DNA from: Candidatus Anaerobutyricum stercoripullorum
GTDB taxonomy: Bacteria > Bacillota > Clostridia > Lachnospirales > Lachnospiraceae
DNA length: 7,111 bases
Direction: 5' to 3'
Assembly: GCA_019114885.1 (NCBI GenBank)
Contig: DXEQ01000041.1
Coordinates: forward strand, 1-7,111
Positions 5,962 to 7,111 of this stretch are shown here, piece after piece. Each line of letters begins with the position of its first letter. Positions within the stretch are counted from its first letter, which is position 1. A program made the position numbers and the translations under genes. The notes under the pieces are model-generated. The model did no database searches. It was given only the letters and a program-made list of their open reading frames with translations, and had not been told where the DNA came from.

Positions 5962-5976
5962 GGGGGGGGTAAGACG

Positions 5977-5995
5977 GACGCCGGCAAACGGCGTC
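5977..5995 (+). promoter_or_regulatory. 5' UTR hairpin before the CPBP ribosome binding site
   Basis: GACGCCG / CGGCGTC, a perfect 7-bp GC-rich stem with loop GCAAA, lies within the predicted leader and ends 6 nt before GGGAGG (6002-6007). It has no T-run. It may control translation or stabilise the 5' end; the function is inferred. Confidence 0.5.
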
Positions 5996-6015
5996 TGCAC
6001 AGGGAGGATTAGAAA

Positions 6016-7041
6016 ATGTACTCAAAAACAGAAAAGAAACAATTCATCATTTTCCTGCTGCTTGCCTACGGCTTCACCTTTGTGATGGGGCTCTTCATGT
6101 GGTATGGCAATGGAAGAGGCGCGGATCTGTACGTCTTTCCCAATGCGCAGATGATGTACCCGGCGGCGGGCGTGGCTCTGGCTTATCTTCTGACCACGGG
6201 CAAAGAACAGCGGATGCCTCGTGCCTTTTACGTGACGGTGGTGCTGCTCACAGCAATCATGGCAGTGCTTTCTCTCGTATCGCTGTTTTCTCCGCTGGAG
6301 CCGATGGAGACAGCGGGCGGTTCCGTATCGGTCTGGACGCTTGTCATCCAGCTGGTTCTCATCGCGGGAAGCATCCTTGCATGGATCATGCTGCTGGCTT
6401 CCGGTAGGGAGCGCAGAGAGAACGGAGGGCTCCGATGGAAGAACACGGGCGCTTCCATTCTGTGTATCGTGGTATTTATTGTGATCTATATGGCAAGAAC
6501 GGCAGTATCCTACGGATTGAGCGGTCAGCTCTCCGATTTTCTTACTGTGCTGGCGCAGCCATATACATGGATCAATCTGGCGGCACTCATTCTGAACTTT
6601 TTCCTTGTATTCATCGCCTTTTTCGGCGAGGAGTACGGCTGGAGATATTACATGCAGCCATACCTGCAGCGCAAGTTTGGTCTGCGGGGCGGTGTGATCG
6701 TGCTCGGAGTTGTGTGGGGACTGTGGCATCTGCCGGTGGATTTCTTCTATTATACAACGCCGGATATGGGACTCATCATGGCGGTATCCCAACAGGCAAC
6801 CTGTATCTTCCTGGGCATTTTCCTGGCCTGGGCGTACATGAAGACCGGCAACATCTGGGTGCCGGTGGCCATTCATTTCCTGAACAATAACCTGATCCCG
6901 ATTCTCTCGGCAGACTATTCCACCTCCGTTCTGGAGAATCAGCAGGTCACCTGGGCGGGCGTACTGTTCAGCTTTATTTTAAACGCCATCTGTTTTGGCG
7001 GCTTTCTGGCTGCGGGCGTGTTTAAGAAGAAGGAATCCTGA
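6016..7041 (+). CDS. CPBP family intramembrane glutamic endopeptidase
   Basis: Integral membrane protein of the CAAX protease/bacteriocin-processing (Abi, Rce1-like) family. Members cleave substrates in the membrane or confer self-immunity to bacteriocins; the substrate here is unknown. The 341 residues contain about eight to ten hydrophobic segments (near 8-28, 45-60, 70-92, 104-128, 145-165, 183-203, 224-240, 253-273, 280-297, 312-335). The catalytic motifs are complete: EEYGWR (E205, E206, R210), WGLWH (H238, with W in place of the common F of FxxxH) and HFLNN (H287 to N291). The start has GGGAGG at 6002-6007, 8 nt away. It is transcribed divergently from the nad operon and appears to be alone on its strand here. 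No bacteriocin precursor or ABC exporter is seen beside it, so an immunity role is not supported by the context. Confidence 0.9.
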   Translation: MYSKTEKKQFIIFLLLAYGFTFVMGLFMWYGNGRGADLYVFPNAQMMYPAAGVALAYLLTTGKEQRMPRAFYVTVVLLTAIMAVLSLVSLFSPLEPMETAGGSVSVWTLVIQLVLIAGSILAWIMLLASGRERRENGGLRWKNTGASILCIVVFIVIYMARTAVSYGLSGQLSDFLTVLAQPYTWINLAALILNFFLVFIAFFGEEYGWRYYMQPYLQRKFGLRGGVIVLGVVWGLWHLPVDFFYYTTPDMGLIMAVSQQATCIFLGIFLAWAYMKTGNIWVPVAIHFLNNNLIPILSADYSTSVLENQQVTWAGVLFSFILNAICFGGFLAAGVFKKKES

Positions 7042-7074
7042 GGAGAATTATTGTAGAGAAATGCCCTGAAACTG

Positions 7075-7083
7075 TGTTAAAAT
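7075..7083 (+). promoter_or_regulatory. Candidate extended -10 promoter for a downstream gene
   Basis: TGTTAAAAT gives an extended -10 (TGn) plus TAAAAT, five of six matches to consensus. No good -35 is found 16-18 bp upstream (TTGTAG at 7051 is 21 bp away). It may start a transcript for a gene beyond the window edge. No clear terminator separates it from the protease gene. Confidence 0.35.
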
Positions 7084-7111
7084 AGATTCTGTAGAATGTT
7101 AATCAATGAAA

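Noticed and set aside
6022..6876. 284-codon minus-strand open frame opposite the CPBP gene
   Set aside because: Antisense to a gene with complete catalytic motifs. The product is rich in His, Arg and Gln with no domain, as expected for the complement of hydrophobic codons.
7106..7111. ATG at 7106 as the start of a downstream gene
   Set aside because: No ribosome binding site precedes it and only two codons are visible.

Overview
The window looks like chromosomal DNA from an anaerobic, low-to-mid G+C Firmicute, most likely a gut-type Clostridia/Lachnospiraceae member. The clues are strong AGGAGG-type ribosome binding sites on every gene, Bacillus/Clostridium-type sigma-A promoters, a nadA-nadB-nadC-niaR cluster of the clostridial kind, and base composition near 50% G+C. 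This placement is inference from gene content and style; no 16S or marker gene is present.

Layout, left to right. Bases 1-104 are a short lead-in with no gene I can support. A plus-strand GH13 alpha-glucosidase of the oligo-1,6-glucosidase type fills 105-1772. It converges on a minus-strand operon and the two are separated by a 10-bp perfect hairpin (1810-1836). The minus-strand operon reads nadA (5667-4753), nadB (4579-3398), nadC (3260-2385), niaR (2370-1828). A divergent plus-strand gene for a CPBP-family membrane protease (6016-7041) follows, and the window ends in a candidate promoter for an unseen next gene.

The four minus-strand genes form a self-contained unit. NadB oxidises L-aspartate to iminoaspartate. 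NadA, an Fe-S enzyme, condenses it with dihydroxyacetone phosphate to quinolinate. NadC converts quinolinate plus PRPP to nicotinate mononucleotide. NiaR is the nicotinate-responsive repressor of NAD genes, so the operon probably represses itself when niacin is available. A good promoter (TTGTCA, 17 bp, TATACT) lies upstream of nadA and gives a leader of about 120 nt.

No new defence or mobile system is visible. The unusual content is in the gaps. The nadA-nadB gap carries three imperfect 25-26 bp tandem repeats that can fold as small hairpins, plus a GC-rich hairpin just before the nadB ribosome binding site. The nadB-nadC gap has a separate 24-25 bp tandem duplication beside the nadC ribosome binding site. 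The nadA leader is rich in possible stems. The divergent control region holds an 8-bp-arm palindrome, two direct repeats 11 bp apart, a G8 tract at the predicted protease transcription start, and a hairpin just before its ribosome binding site. NadB is also short, ending soon after its last catalytic arginine and lacking the usual C-terminal helical domain.
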